A stretch of 64,000 nucleotides of DNA, taken from positions 1-64,000 of the forward strand of contig JAKAUZ010000080.1 of the NCBI GenBank assembly GCA_021817415.1, written 5' to 3'. The first letter of the stretch is position 1. Each line of letters opens with the position of its first letter. A program made the position numbers and the translations under genes. This document shows positions 34,247-43,363 of the stretch, piece after piece. This DNA comes from Thermoplasmata archaeon (lineage in GTDB: Archaea > Thermoplasmatota > Thermoplasmata > Thermoplasmatales > GCA-001856825). The notes under the pieces were generated by a model. That model saw nothing but the letters and a program-made list of their open reading frames with translations, searched no databases and was not told the origin of the DNA.

Positions 34247-35206
34247 ATGAAAGATTATTTTTCCGTGAGTGATGTAGAGAGATTTGCCTATTGCCCATTA
34301 AATTACCTTCTATATCTGGAAGGAGTCAGGGCCGAATCATCCAAAGGTGAAGAATACCATAAAGGCATAATGGAAAGGATTTCCGCTAACTTGATTTTAC
34401 AATCCAGGACAAATTATCTCAATAAGGCTTTCTTTTTCATTTCTGTATTCACCCTCTTTCCGCTCTTTCTGTTCTTTTATGATACTCTGGTTGGCAAAAT
34501 TGATTTTTTCTTTATTCTGCTTTTATCCTTGGTAACCATATACATTTCGATCTGGTTTTATTTGCTGTCCACATATTTCGACTTGACCAAGTATAAGAAT
34601 GTTGATGGAATTATTCTATTCTTCACTCTCTCTTCTTTATTCTTTCTCTTCTTTGCCATAGTAATTCTGAAACTGAGTTATTTCTTGATTCCAATCCTTA
34701 TTTTGTCGGCTGATCTACTTCTTCTGGTAGAGTCCTTTATCTACTATAACATTCTAAAAAACGTCCGCATTATAAGTAAACTTCCCAAGGAAGAGAAGAA
34801 TGTGCAATACCATGATGATGGTGAAGCTGAATTGCTCGTCAGCGAAAAGTGGGGGTTACGGGGAAGGCCAGACATTTTGGCCGAAATTGAGGGAGAGATA
34901 GTTCCAGTAGAGATCAAGAGCAGCAATAAGCCTAAGGTGAGGCCTTTTTCGCACGTAATGCAGCTCACGGCCTATGCCGTTCTTGTTGAAGAGGTGTACG
35001 GAAGACAAGTCAATTATGGAATTTTGAAATATCCACAAGGAGATATCCAGATCGAGATAGATGAAAATATCAGGTTAACCCTGGCTTCAATGCTGGAAAG
35101 AATGCAGGAAGTAAGAACGTCCAGACAAGCACACAGAAACCACAACAATGTGGGCAAGTGTATGGGGTGCTACAGGAGAAATAAATGTCCTGAGGCACTG
35201 AGCTAG
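34247..35206 (+). CDS. Cas4-like RecB-family nuclease with four-helix transmembrane insert
   Basis: 319 residues. The split nuclease core resembles Cas4/DUF83: SVSDVERFAYCPLNYLLYLE with C16, H38 (GEEYHKG, motif I), GRPDIL with D209 (motif II), VEIK E222/K224 (motif III) and QLTAY Q239/Y243. The closing cysteines C305, C308 and C314 (KCMGCYRRNKC), with C16, could ligate a [4Fe-4S] cluster. Between motif I and motif II, residues ~60-165 are four hydrophobic segments (about 61-80, 86-110, 120-142, 144-165), so the nuclease is tethered to the membrane. All catalytic residues are present. No cas gene or repeat array is nearby, so this is a stand-alone Cas4 relative, not adaptation machinery. Function unknown; DNA processing at the membrane is an inference. 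Confidence 0.85.
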   Translation: MKDYFSVSDVERFAYCPLNYLLYLEGVRAESSKGEEYHKGIMERISANLILQSRTNYLNKAFFFISVFTLFPLFLFFYDTLVGKIDFFFILLLSLVTIYISIWFYLLSTYFDLTKYKNVDGIILFFTLSSLFFLFFAIVILKLSYFLIPILILSADLLLLVESFIYYNILKNVRIISKLPKEEKNVQYHDDGEAELLVSEKWGLRGRPDILAEIEGEIVPVEIKSSNKPKVRPFSHVMQLTAYAVLVEEVYGRQVNYGILKYPQGDIQIEIDENIRLTLASMLERMQEVRTSRQAHRNHNNVGKCMGCYRRNKCPEALS

Positions 35207-36156
35207 ATAAATATCTCCCTTCCCTCACATGCAGATTTTTGTGCCCCGATATGTAGCTTGGTTGATAAGAGTCCGTCTACAGCATCCGCAATGGTATTCC
35301 CATTAGAAGTAAAATCTTTGATCTCCGCTTCATACATGTCGTAATCTGAGTAGTTTGACAGCTCGGTGTCATCGACAATGAGTTTTGAATTGACTTTTGT
35401 ATCAAAAGCATTTGTCAATTTCGCCACATGTTCTGAGCCGAAAACTATCAGGTCGTTTGATCCCACTGGAATAGACCTTGACGAAAGAGCATGCGCTATG
35501 ATTCCAGATTTATATCTGACAAGTATAGAAAAGGTTTCCTCGATTGTTTGACATCTTGGAGTATTAAATGCCATCACTGATTCAATTTCCCTGCCAAGAA
35601 GAAACACGAAACTGTCCATGACGTGGACTCCTCTCCCGACAATTGCTCCCCCGCCAGCACTTTCTGGCACGTCCCACCATGTTTTCGACCCTGACCTTCT
35701 GGAGAGACTGCTGAAATTTCCACTAATAGCCATCACTTTACCTAGACGACCAGATTCTACGTGCTCCTTGATTACCTTTATTCCGGGATGAAATCTCAGA
35801 TGGAATCCTAGCTTCAATCTTCTTCCTTCCTTTATTGATAAATCCACCAGCCTCTCTGAATTGTCAACTGAAAGAGTCATCGGTTTCTCTAGAAGGACGT
35901 GCTTCCCTCTTTCCAGTGATTTTCTTGCATACTCGAAATGAAGGTTATTTGGAGAGGATATATAGGAAGCTTCATAACCGTGCCTTACCATCTTGTCAAT
36001 ATCGCCGAAATATTCAGCCCCAAGCTCCCTGGAAATCCGCGTGCCTTTTTCTCTGTCCGTTGAATATATCGCGACAATCCTGTTCCCACTTTTTGAGATT
36101 GCAGGAATGATCCTATTTACTGCGTGATTACCTGCTGATATTATGCCAAAGTCCAT
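35203..36156 (-). CDS. Gfo/Idh/MocA-family oxidoreductase
   Basis: 317 residues. NAD(P)-dependent sugar or inositol-type dehydrogenase fold. The N-terminal Rossmann part starts FGIISAGNHAVNRIIPAISK and includes EASYISSPNNLHFEYARKSL. The family EKP motif is in HVLLEKPMTLS. The C-terminal domain has GGGAIVGRGVHVMDSFVFLL, which carries the conserved histidine. Substrate not predictable; relatives include glucose, xylose and scyllo-inositol dehydrogenases. The 3' end overlaps the Cas4-like gene by 4 bp on the opposite strand. No operon partner of obvious sugar metabolism. Confidence 0.88.
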   Translation of the reverse strand: MDFGIISAGNHAVNRIIPAISKSGNRIVAIYSTDREKGTRISRELGAEYFGDIDKMVRHGYEASYISSPNNLHFEYARKSLERGKHVLLEKPMTLSVDNSERLVDLSIKEGRRLKLGFHLRFHPGIKVIKEHVESGRLGKVMAISGNFSSLSRRSGSKTWWDVPESAGGGAIVGRGVHVMDSFVFLLGREIESVMAFNTPRCQTIEETFSILVRYKSGIIAHALSSRSIPVGSNDLIVFGSEHVAKLTNAFDTKVNSKLIVDDTELSNYSDYDMYEAEIKDFTSNGNTIADAVDGLLSTKLHIGAQKSACEGREIFI

Positions 36157-36186
36157 ACGAACCCAAGAAAATCCGGGACATTAATC

Positions 36187-37416
36187 TTATTGTAATCTGT
36201 TAAGACTTTCCTTCAATTTCCCCATAAATAGCGGCTGGATGGTGAGGGACGTGAAAATGATAACTATTATTATGGCTTCAATAGCCTTCCCCCAGTATGA
36301 AAGGTAAGGACTAGTTTCCTTGATACCAACAATCAGAACGGTTGGAGCCAGAATGGCAGGGAAAACTCCCCTGGTCCCTTCAAGACCCACAAAAACAAGG
36401 TCGGAGAACTGGATTTGTCTGTCGATCGATCCGGCAAGCAATACTGAAAATGGCCTGACTACAAATATCAGGAATAAGGCAATGATTACTCCCACCAACA
36501 GGTAACTTCTGATAAATGCAAGGTCTATTGAAGCTCCCAGGAATACAAAAATAAATATGACAACAAATTGGGTGATGTCATCCATGAAAACCTGATAACT
36601 TTCCATTTCCTTGTCTCTAGGCATGTAATTTCCCGCAAGTATACCGAATATTGCAATTGACATGTACCCTGAGCCTCCAACTATGATGGTCAGAACGTAT
36701 GAAGAAAGTCCAAAAAGTAGTATCATTGCGGTATAATATTCCCTGAACTCATTCGGTGAGGAAATCCTCAACAGTCTGACTAGCAAAAAAAGGAGAAATG
36801 CTATAACCACAGGAAAAACAAACTGGCTCAGAACCAAGAACAACCATAGGTTACCGATGTGGAAAAATGATACTTGTATACTTGAGATGGTGGCTGGTAG
36901 AAAGATCGCAAGAACAACCACAAGGAACATGTAGGAAAAAGGATCGTTGAAAACTGATTCCGATACCAGTATTGTTGATGGTACTTCAGGAATCTTGTGT
37001 TTCTTTAATGATGGTATTATGGAAGCTGGATCAGTCGAAGATATGATGGCCCCTATAACAAATCCAACCCATATGGGGGTTCGCGCCACAAGGATTACAA
37101 ACAGTCCTGTCAGAATACCTGAAACGAAGAGAACAAAAGTGATGAGTGAAATAGTAGGCTTGAATACCCTCCTCAATCTGATTCTGGATATCTTGCTGGA
37201 TTCATCCAGAATGATGAAAGCTGCCCCGATGGGCCCAATATACTGGTAAAAAAGCAGTGTTGCTTCCTGTGGATTTATCAAGCTCAAAATTGGCCCGAAT
37301 ATTATGCCCAGCAGGAGGAGGTATGGTATATAGACCGTTCCCGTGACTCGCGCAATGACAGTAGCAAGATAACCGACAACTAAGGCCATCAGTATTGGGA
37401 TCAGTATATCGGCCAT
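36187..37416 (-). CDS. Cation/proton antiporter, CPA1 (NhaP-like)
   Basis: 409 residues, about 12 membrane helices. Exchanges Na+ or K+ for protons across the cytoplasmic membrane, important for pH homeostasis in an acidophile. Diagnostic residues: the ND pair in SVFNDPFSYM, SSTDPASI in the preceding unwound helix, and the arginine-glycine segment VGLEGTRGVFPA near the C-terminus. No C-terminal cytoplasmic RCK/TrkA domain, so it is the short form. Located 18 bp upstream of the start-proximal end of no operon partner; the next minus-strand gene is cbf5, which ends the ribosomal cluster side. Confidence 0.9.
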   Translation of the reverse strand: MADILIPILMALVVGYLATVIARVTGTVYIPYLLLLGIIFGPILSLINPQEATLLFYQYIGPIGAAFIILDESSKISRIRLRRVFKPTISLITFVLFVSGILTGLFVILVARTPIWVGFVIGAIISSTDPASIIPSLKKHKIPEVPSTILVSESVFNDPFSYMFLVVVLAIFLPATISSIQVSFFHIGNLWLFLVLSQFVFPVVIAFLLFLLVRLLRISSPNEFREYYTAMILLFGLSSYVLTIIVGGSGYMSIAIFGILAGNYMPRDKEMESYQVFMDDITQFVVIFIFVFLGASIDLAFIRSYLLVGVIIALFLIFVVRPFSVLLAGSIDRQIQFSDLVFVGLEGTRGVFPAILAPTVLIVGIKETSPYLSYWGKAIEAIIIVIIFTSLTIQPLFMGKLKESLNRLQ

Positions 37417-37434
37417 TTAATCGCCGCTGCTCCC

Positions 37435-38274
37435 CTATGCGTGCTTCCCCTCCCCCTCTTTCTTCCACCCCTTTGGATAAATTCCCCTGTCCACGAAAAC
37501 GGCTTCTGGCTTAATATAATCTTTTTCTCTTCTTCCCATGGCAAGAAGTTCCCCTTTGAGACTCATCACTCTGACGATTTCTCCTTCCCCTCTGTCCTCA
37601 ATTATGCCGTTTCTAAATACGGTCGACCCGTGTGCAAGGGCATCAATTGCACTGTCCTTCACAACTACTTTAGGAAAATTAGAAGTGACATCTTCAGGAT
37701 CCAGTATCAGTTTTGAAATCATCTCTGCATCTCCATCCCTGTAGAATGTGTAGGCATCCTTGAGGGTTTGAAGGGTTGTAAGGTGAGTCTCGTCAAGTGG
37801 TCCACTCCTCACCCTTCTCAGTTCAATCATGTTCCCGCCAACCAGGAGAGCATCTCCAATGTCCCTGCATAGGGTCCTTACATAGACACCAGATTCAACG
37901 TTAGCCCTGAACAGTATGTTTCTCCCCTGATGCTCTAAGATCCTTAACGAGTATATTTTTCTCTTCCTTAGATTCCTAGCTACTGCAGATCTGACCGGGG
38001 GAAATTGATAAATTTCTCCTGTAAATTCCCTGAAAACACTTTCAACTTTCTCAAATTCAAGTTCCTTGTGCAACAGCAACAGGGAAACGTACTCCTTCCC
38101 CTCTTCATGAAGGTAGTCTGCCAGTCTTGTAGCCTTTTCCAGTCCAACCGGGAGCACCCCAGTAACATTTGGATCAAGGGTTCCGACGTGCCCAGCCTTT
38201 TTCAACCCTAGAATGGATCTTACCCAGGCAGAAACCTGATGTGAAGTGGGACCCTTCGGTTTATCAATCACCAC
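37435..38274 (-). CDS. cbf5: RNA pseudouridine synthase Cbf5/TruB
   Basis: At least 279 residues. In archaea Cbf5 modifies rRNA with H/ACA guide RNPs and can make tRNA Psi55. The catalytic Asp is D34 in AGHVGTLDPNVTGVLPVG; KATRLADYLHEEGKEYV and SGVYVRTLCRDIGD are TruB-family motifs. The C-terminal ~80 residues form a PUA domain (VVVKDSAIDALAHGSTVFRN). The first usable start is a GTG at 38274 (VVIDKPKGPTSH). Conserved family sequence continues upstream in frame (RSIEERLNFGF) without an ATG, GTG or TTG before an in-frame TAG. The true start is therefore uncertain and may be a non-standard ATT near 38310. Last gene of the secY-adk-cmk run. Confidence 0.92.
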   Translation of the reverse strand: MVIDKPKGPTSHQVSAWVRSILGLKKAGHVGTLDPNVTGVLPVGLEKATRLADYLHEEGKEYVSLLLLHKELEFEKVESVFREFTGEIYQFPPVRSAVARNLRKRKIYSLRILEHQGRNILFRANVESGVYVRTLCRDIGDALLVGGNMIELRRVRSGPLDETHLTTLQTLKDAYTFYRDGDAEMISKLILDPEDVTSNFPKVVVKDSAIDALAHGSTVFRNGIIEDRGEGEIVRVMSLKGELLAMGRREKDYIKPEAVFVDRGIYPKGWKKEGEGKHA

Positions 38275-38296
38275 AAACCCAAAATTAAGTCTCTCT

Positions 38297-38863
38297 TCAA
38301 TGGATCTTTCCTTCGGTTCCTTTCCAAATATCCAGGTCAGCTATTATCACCCCGACGATTTCATTGGGTAATTTTTGACTGGAATCGATAACTGCATCAT
38401 ATATGGAGACATCGTTAAAATCTATATTATAATATTTATTATATCTTTTCCACTCGCTTAGCTCTCTTTCCTTCACTGATTTGCGAATATCACCATGCTG
38501 TTCCCCTTCCCTTTCTTCCAAGGATGATTCGATTCTCTTTATCCTGACGCTGTCATCTGCTTTCAGAAAAATCTTGAACGCACGAATTCCATTGATGTGA
38601 CATAACCATCCAGAGAGTCTTGACTCAACAATAATGTTGTCCTTTGTCTTCAGAACTTCCAATTGGTACATATCGAGTTTTCTGTCAAAATCCTCTTCAG
38701 CCTCAGCCCTCTTACCGAGCTCTGAAAGTGTAATCCCCAGCTCCTCAGCGTAACCACGGAAGATCATTCCACCCGTTATCACTTCCATTCCCAATTTTTC
38801 AGATAGAAGGCCTGCAATCGTTGTCTTTCCACTTCCAGGTGGTCCTGATATAGTCACCTTCAT
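38297..38863 (-). CDS. cmk: Cytidylate kinase (archaeal type)
   Basis: 188 residues. Phosphorylates CMP/dCMP. P-loop SGPPGSGKTT at residues ~5-14, then the CMP-binding ITGGMIFRGYAEELG, DNIIVESRLSGW, and the lid with RIKRIESSLEEREG. The start at 38863 (MKVTISGPP) overlaps the stop of the upstream insertase-like gene by 4 bp (ATGA); the longer open frame to 38956 is not needed. Sits in the conserved archaeal order secY-adk-EMC3-like-cmk-cbf5. Confidence 0.93.
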   Translation of the reverse strand: MKVTISGPPGSGKTTIAGLLSEKLGMEVITGGMIFRGYAEELGITLSELGKRAEAEEDFDRKLDMYQLEVLKTKDNIIVESRLSGWLCHINGIRAFKIFLKADDSVRIKRIESSLEEREGEQHGDIRKSVKERELSEWKRYNKYYNIDFNDVSIYDAVIDSSQKLPNEIVGVIIADLDIWKGTEGKIH

Positions 38864-39528
38864 TTCGAGACACTCTTTTTCAGGTAGAACATTTTCAGCG
38901 CATACTGGGTTGGATACGTAATAGTTATGCTGAATAATGAATAGAACCCGATCCACATGTAAAACCCATGAAACAGGTACATCAGATCAAGCGGACCAAA
39001 TGGCGAATTGATTATATCAAAATGGCTGGCTTTCACAGTATACATGAAACCTATGAGCCACGCGAATATGAGTACGCTTAGGATTAAGGTGATGAAAGTT
39101 GGTTTCATCTGCTGCTGGGTAAATTGCATCGTGTCAGTCATTGATTTTGACTGTTCCGCCCTGATTGCATCCATCTCAGATTTATTCCTATTCTTCATGG
39201 CCTCTCTGTATCTCTGGCTTAGTTTTCTGTTCTTATGCTGAACTTCTGCCATCTTGAAATAGTCCATGAAAAAATGTCTTGCGACAGTGTTGACAAGACC
39301 TGTTATGATTGCTGCAAAGAAGATTGTATATAGCGGATATCGGAAACTGAAACCTATGATAGGCTGAAGCAGATATATTCCTGGAATTGCAACCACCTGT
39401 CTCACTGAAGGTATAATGTAGACAAAGGCAAGTAGGAACATTATGAACATATATGACATCTGGGTACGCATTGATTTCTGCATTGCCTCCATCTGTTCCT
39501 TCGATTGTGGTGGCTGTGTTGTTGGCAT
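38860..39528 (-). CDS. Oxa1/YidC/EMC3-superfamily membrane protein (DUF106)
   Basis: 222 residues. N-terminal hydrophilic tail, then hydrophobic segments at about 26-44, 58-82, 146-167 and 190-210. A long charged coiled-coil-like stretch (about 90-140; EVQHKNRKLSQRYREAMKNR) sits between the second and third. This is the archaeal DUF106 layout, related to YidC/Oxa1 and eukaryotic EMC3/TMCO1, thought to help insert membrane proteins. The position directly after secY and adk is conserved across archaea and agrees with that role. Its ATG shares one base with the adk stop (TAATG). Confidence 0.88.
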   Translation of the reverse strand: MPTTQPPQSKEQMEAMQKSMRTQMSYMFIMFLLAFVYIIPSVRQVVAIPGIYLLQPIIGFSFRYPLYTIFFAAIITGLVNTVARHFFMDYFKMAEVQHKNRKLSQRYREAMKNRNKSEMDAIRAEQSKSMTDTMQFTQQQMKPTFITLILSVLIFAWLIGFMYTVKASHFDIINSPFGPLDLMYLFHGFYMWIGFYSLFSITITYPTQYALKMFYLKKSVSK

Positions 39529-40076
39529 TATACCACACCCATCGCTTTGATTATTTCCAGTGATGCTTCCTCATGCCTGCCATTTTCGTTTAAAACAACC
39601 ATTATTGGCGATCCGGTCATTGCAGAATACGAAATCCCAAATGCCCTGTTTATGTCCAGGTGTCTCCTAATCTTATCCAGAGAATCTTCGTCCCGCTTCC
39701 TTCCCTGATCCTTTTTTCTTCTTTCAAAAACTTCGAGTGGGTCTGCTTCTATTGAAACAAAAAGGTCTGGATTCAAAATTTGAAGGACATAGGGAGGCAA
39801 ACCGGGGAGGAATCCCTTGCTGGTCTGTATTGAAAAGTGGGTATCAACTATCACTTCTTTCAAGCTGGAAAGATATTGTGCTGCCTTCCTCTGTATGTTC
39901 TTTTGCGTTTCGATTGGAAGTTTCCTGAGTTCATCCCTTGTGCTTACGAATTTCAATTCCATTGCTTCTTTCAGCATTACGTCTCCGTAATTCTCTACGA
40001 TTAAACCCCTCTTGATCAGCTCGTTGAGTACGGTCGTCTTTCCAACTCCAGGGATTCCTCCAATTATTACTTTCAT
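39528..40076 (-). CDS. adkA: Adenylate kinase (archaeal AdkA)
   Basis: 182 residues. Balances AMP, ADP and ATP. P-loop GGIPGVGKTT at residues 6-15, AMP-binding region NYGDVMLKEAMELK, VIVDTHFSIQTSKGFLPGLP, and a short lid (RRKKDQGRKRDEDS), as in the trimeric archaeal enzyme rather than the bacterial type. Start and stop codons are each shared by one base with neighbours (secY and the DUF106 gene, TAATG), indicating coupled translation. Confidence 0.94.
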   Translation of the reverse strand: MKVIIGGIPGVGKTTVLNELIKRGLIVENYGDVMLKEAMELKFVSTRDELRKLPIETQKNIQRKAAQYLSSLKEVIVDTHFSIQTSKGFLPGLPPYVLQILNPDLFVSIEADPLEVFERRKKDQGRKRDEDSLDKIRRHLDINRAFGISYSAMTGSPIMVVLNENGRHEEASLEIIKAMGVV

Positions 40077-41830
40077 TACATCCCTCCAAAGAAGTCCCTC
40101 ATGAATGGATACATTTCGGTCATTTGTTCCTTCCCCATTGCTTGATAGAGTTGTATAACAATACCCACAGTCAGCAGTACCCCTGTACCTGATGCATTAC
40201 CCACAGTTCCTATGAGGTCTGCCCCGGCTGCAAGCGCTCCTACGGCAGCTCCGCTGAATATTGTAATCGCTGGGATATATTTGTCCAGAACCTTCTTCAA
40301 GACCCGCGGATCTCTCCTGAACCCGGGTATCTGCATGCCAGAACTCTGGATCTGTTTTGCCACACCCTCTGAATTCATGTTGGTCGTTTCAATCCAGAAT
40401 TTCGCAAATAACACGGAAAAACCAACCATGAAAGACACGTAGGCCAGTACATGGATCCCGAGTTCCCAGCTCGCATGATTGAATAGCTGGTTTTGGTAGG
40501 CTGTAGGGTCCAGTAGAGGGAACAGCCAGTTTGCGATTCCATTTGGATTTGAAAGGTACCACGCAAGACCGCCTATAGGCGTAGTCTGCTGGATGTTATT
40601 CGCAGTGGCAAATGATGCGCTTGGATAAGCCCCTAGAAGCCAGCTGTGACCCAGCAGGGGCAATTTTGCCAGAGTTGGATTCGTCCATAACAGCAACGAC
40701 CACATTGCGAGATTTGCAAGCAGAGCGGCAGCAAGTATAACTGGAATATTTGATGCATACATTAGTTGTATAGGGTATCTTCCTCTTGCACCTCTTGCCC
40801 TCTCGTGTGCCAATGGAAGTTCAACCTTCACAGATTGTACCCATACTATCAGGAAGAATATGAATATGGTCCCTGCCAGGGCAATAAGCGGATTGGGGGG
40901 AGCGAAAATTATCCTTTCAAGCCCACCGGAATAGAGGTAACCTGCACTGTACTGCGACAGAAGGTAGAATGTCTTCGGAAGTGCACCAACAGGGGGGTTT
41001 GCTATGGACAGTGCTGAAGTACTTGTCACCGGAATCCAGTTCAGAGTACCTGTGATCAGTGCTTGCGAAACCCCGGCTGCAATGAATAGCGAGACTCCAG
41101 ACCCTATTCCCCATTTTGATACCACTTCATCCATGAGGAATACCAGGTATGAACCCATGAACAACTGGAATATTATGAATATCCTTGCGAACATCAGGCC
41201 ATAACCCGGGATTGCACCATTGATTGCAGAAGAGAAAGCTGGATCGGGAGGCAGGTAACCAAATACCTGTGGTACGGCCTCTACGAATATCATTACGATC
41301 ACAAGAAGTTTTTGTGCTCCCTGGTAAAGCGCCTTGTCATCGGACTTTGTCAGGTCTATATTTATTATCTTTGCCCCGACAAAAAGCTGCATTATGATAC
41401 TTGCCGTGACTATTGGACCAATTCCAAGGTCCATTATTGAACCTGCTTGCCCTGCGAATATTGACCTGAAAGATGCAAATACGTCTATAATCTGGGACCT
41501 GTCAAGTCCGTAGATGTAAATGTTTGACAGGATGAAATACACTATTAGTATGATCGCTGTCCAAAGGAATTTCTCTTTGAATCTGACGTGCCTTCCAGGT
41601 TTCCTGACTGCAGGAAGACGCTCCGCAATGTTCTTCCATCCGTACAGTCTGGATCCTTCTCCGTTATAGGATATCAGGAGATAGGCAAGATAGAAAAGAG
41701 TTGCAATTGTGATAGTCAGTACTGCCGTGTAGCCAATGTTGTAATTGAACGCTCGGTAAAGTACGTAAACGCTGATAAGGAATAAAATAACGACTGGTAT
41801 CGCTGCAGCCCTATTCCTCTTTATCTCCAT
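40076..41830 (-). CDS. secY: Preprotein translocase subunit SecY
   Basis: 584 residues, ten or more membrane helices, the channel of the Sec translocon. It has IMDLGIGPIVTASIIMQLFV (plug and helix 2 region), FLMDEVVSKWGIGSGVSLFI, VKVELPLAHERARGARGRYP (the cytosolic loop that contacts ribosome and SRP receptor) and SGMQIPGFRRDPRVLKKVLD. It is longer than the ~440-residue bacterial form because of extended loops, particularly a hydrophobic loop around residues 270-330 and a second around 400-470. Starts inside the rpl15 3' end (20-bp overlap) and ends at adk. Confidence 0.97.
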   Translation of the reverse strand: MEIKRNRAAAIPVVILFLISVYVLYRAFNYNIGYTAVLTITIATLFYLAYLLISYNGEGSRLYGWKNIAERLPAVRKPGRHVRFKEKFLWTAIILIVYFILSNIYIYGLDRSQIIDVFASFRSIFAGQAGSIMDLGIGPIVTASIIMQLFVGAKIINIDLTKSDDKALYQGAQKLLVIVMIFVEAVPQVFGYLPPDPAFSSAINGAIPGYGLMFARIFIIFQLFMGSYLVFLMDEVVSKWGIGSGVSLFIAAGVSQALITGTLNWIPVTSTSALSIANPPVGALPKTFYLLSQYSAGYLYSGGLERIIFAPPNPLIALAGTIFIFFLIVWVQSVKVELPLAHERARGARGRYPIQLMYASNIPVILAAALLANLAMWSLLLWTNPTLAKLPLLGHSWLLGAYPSASFATANNIQQTTPIGGLAWYLSNPNGIANWLFPLLDPTAYQNQLFNHASWELGIHVLAYVSFMVGFSVLFAKFWIETTNMNSEGVAKQIQSSGMQIPGFRRDPRVLKKVLDKYIPAITIFSGAAVGALAAGADLIGTVGNASGTGVLLTVGIVIQLYQAMGKEQMTEMYPFMRDFFGGM

Positions 41831-42257
41831 TAAGTTCTACCTCTCCACCTGCGTCCTTTATCTTTTGAATCGCTTTTTCTGTCGCTTTATCTATTTTTAT
41901 TATGAACGGTTTTCCAACCTGTCCTCCTCCAAGAAGAACACCATAACCCATTTCTGTAAGGTTCACTTTGATTTTCTCCCCTTCTCTGATGGCAACTCCA
42001 GAATTGATTATCTTCTCAGCATCCCTGTCGACGTCGCCAACATTGATTGATTTGACCTTCCTCGTTGCACCATGGTGAACGAAGCCATGAGACCCATAAT
42101 GATCTGGCATATATTTTACCATCCAGATCCATCTGTGCTTCCCGAGGCCAGCCATTCCGCTTCCGCCTCTCTTTCCTTTACCTCTTCCAGCCTTTTTTCC
42201 TCTTCCGTAGAGGCCTCCTCTCATTTTTTTAGTCTTTTCTCTTACCAAGTTCACCAC
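41811..42257 (-). CDS. rpl15: Ribosomal protein L15 (uL15)
   Basis: 148 residues. Large-subunit protein. The glycine/arginine-rich N-terminus (MRGGLYGRGKKAGRGKGKRG then GSGMAGLGKHRW) is the L15 hallmark; the C-terminal domain has YGVLLGGGQVGKPFIIKIDK. Overlaps rpl30 by 29 bp and secY by 20 bp. Confidence 0.96.
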   Translation of the reverse strand: MVNLVREKTKKMRGGLYGRGKKAGRGKGKRGGSGMAGLGKHRWIWMVKYMPDHYGSHGFVHHGATRKVKSINVGDVDRDAEKIINSGVAIREGEKIKVNLTEMGYGVLLGGGQVGKPFIIKIDKATEKAIQKIKDAGGEVELNGDKEE

Positions 42258-42711
42258 CTTCCAGCATGCTGTCGATCAGGGAGTTAATTTCCGCTCCTCT
42301 GTAGCCAAGGGCTCCCTTGAAATCAAAAGTTCTCTTTGTGCTTCTGTACCCTTTCCTGGGGGGATTCATCCTGAATACTGGCTTAAAATTTGGTATGTCC
42401 TTCATCCTGACTCCGCCGTTTATGATCTTTTCTGCCATTTCCTCGAACGACCCAAACCCTAACTCCTTAAGCGTCATAGAATCTATTTTCTTTTCTCCAC
42501 TCATTCTGCCCTTTTCCTGGATCAGTCTGGTTAGATGCTCTGGATCTACTTCTCCCCAAGTTATATAGTCCTTCGCCTTCTTTATCTGCCCGATTTCTGT
42601 CTCGGGAACAAGCACCAGATGATTGATCCTGTCAAGTCTCATTTCCAGGAGCGCTCTCCTTATTCCTACCTCTGTGTGATTACTTCCCCTGACTTTTATC
42701 ACTGCGTACAT
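42229..42711 (-). CDS. rpl30: Ribosomal protein L30 (uL30)
   Basis: 160 residues, the long archaeal/eukaryotic L30 (bacterial L30 is ~60). The N-terminal core [20 protein letters not shown] and [20 protein letters not shown] is followed by the archaeal extension ([20 protein letters not shown]). Overlaps rps5 by 32 bp. Confidence 0.95.
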   Translation of the reverse strand: MYAVIKVRGSNHTEVGIRRALLEMRLDRINHLVLVPETEIGQIKKAKDYITWGEVDPEHLTRLIQEKGRMSGEKKIDSMTLKELGFGSFEEMAEKIINGGVRMKDIPNFKPVFRMNPPRKGYRSTKRTFDFKGALGYRGAEINSLIDSMLEGGELGKRKD

Positions 42712-43363
42712 TCATGACACCTCCCCTATATATTGGCGTACTAAGCACTAGCTTGTCATTTATCTTAAACTTCGATGTCTCTTTGAGTGCATTAAAAGTT
42801 GCAAATGCGAAGTTTACCGTACTCTTTGTATGCCCCTCTGAAAAACCCCACGTATCCTGTATGCCTGCCAGAGACAGCACCTTCTTTGGGATGTCTCCTA
42901 TAGCAAGTCCTACTCCCTGCGGCGCTGGTTTGAGGGACACTCTTACAGAGCCGGCCTTTCCCGAGACCTCAAATGGAACCGTATGGCTCCGACCACATCC
43001 ACATTCCCACGAACCACACCCTCTCTTGATCTCTACTAAATTGAGCTTAGCATCTTCGATCGCTTTCTCTATGGCATCTCCCGTCTCTTTCGCTTTTGCG
43101 TGTCCTATCCCGACGTACCCATCTCTATTACCAACCACAACAGTGGCTGCAAATTTCACTTTTCTACCGGAGTCGGACATCTTCTGGACCATCTTGATTT
43201 CAATTACTTCATCTTCCAGATTAGGAAGAAGTGAATCCACGATTTGTGCTTCCCTGATAGGTATATGAAGGGAAAGAACTTCTGATATCGTTTTCAGTTC
43301 CCCCTGTTTGACCATTTTACCCAGCCTAGTCTTTGGTTCCCATTCTGTATTATTCTCTCTCAT
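42680..43363 (-). CDS. rps5: Ribosomal protein S5 (uS5)
   Basis: 227 residues, archaeal length. Small-subunit protein at the mRNA entry channel. Double-stranded RNA-binding core [20 protein letters not shown] and [17 protein letters not shown], then [20 protein letters not shown] with its cysteines, and the C-terminal [20 protein letters not shown]. Overlaps rpl18 by 4 bp. Confidence 0.97.
   Translation of the reverse strand: MRENNTEWEPKTRLGKMVKQGELKTISEVLSLHIPIREAQIVDSLLPNLEDEVIEIKMVQKMSDSGRKVKFAATVVVGNRDGYVGIGHAKAKETGDAIEKAIEDAKLNLVEIKRGCGSWECGCGRSHTVPFEVSGKAGSVRVSLKPAPQGVGLAIGDIPKKVLSLAGIQDTWGFSEGHTKSTVNFAFATFNALKETSKFKINDKLVLSTPIYRGGVMNVRSDKSQGK

Noticed and set aside
34247-35206. CRISPR-Cas adaptation locus suggested by the Cas4-like gene
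   Set aside because: No cas1, cas2 or regularly spaced repeats anywhere in the window; the protein is a stand-alone relative.
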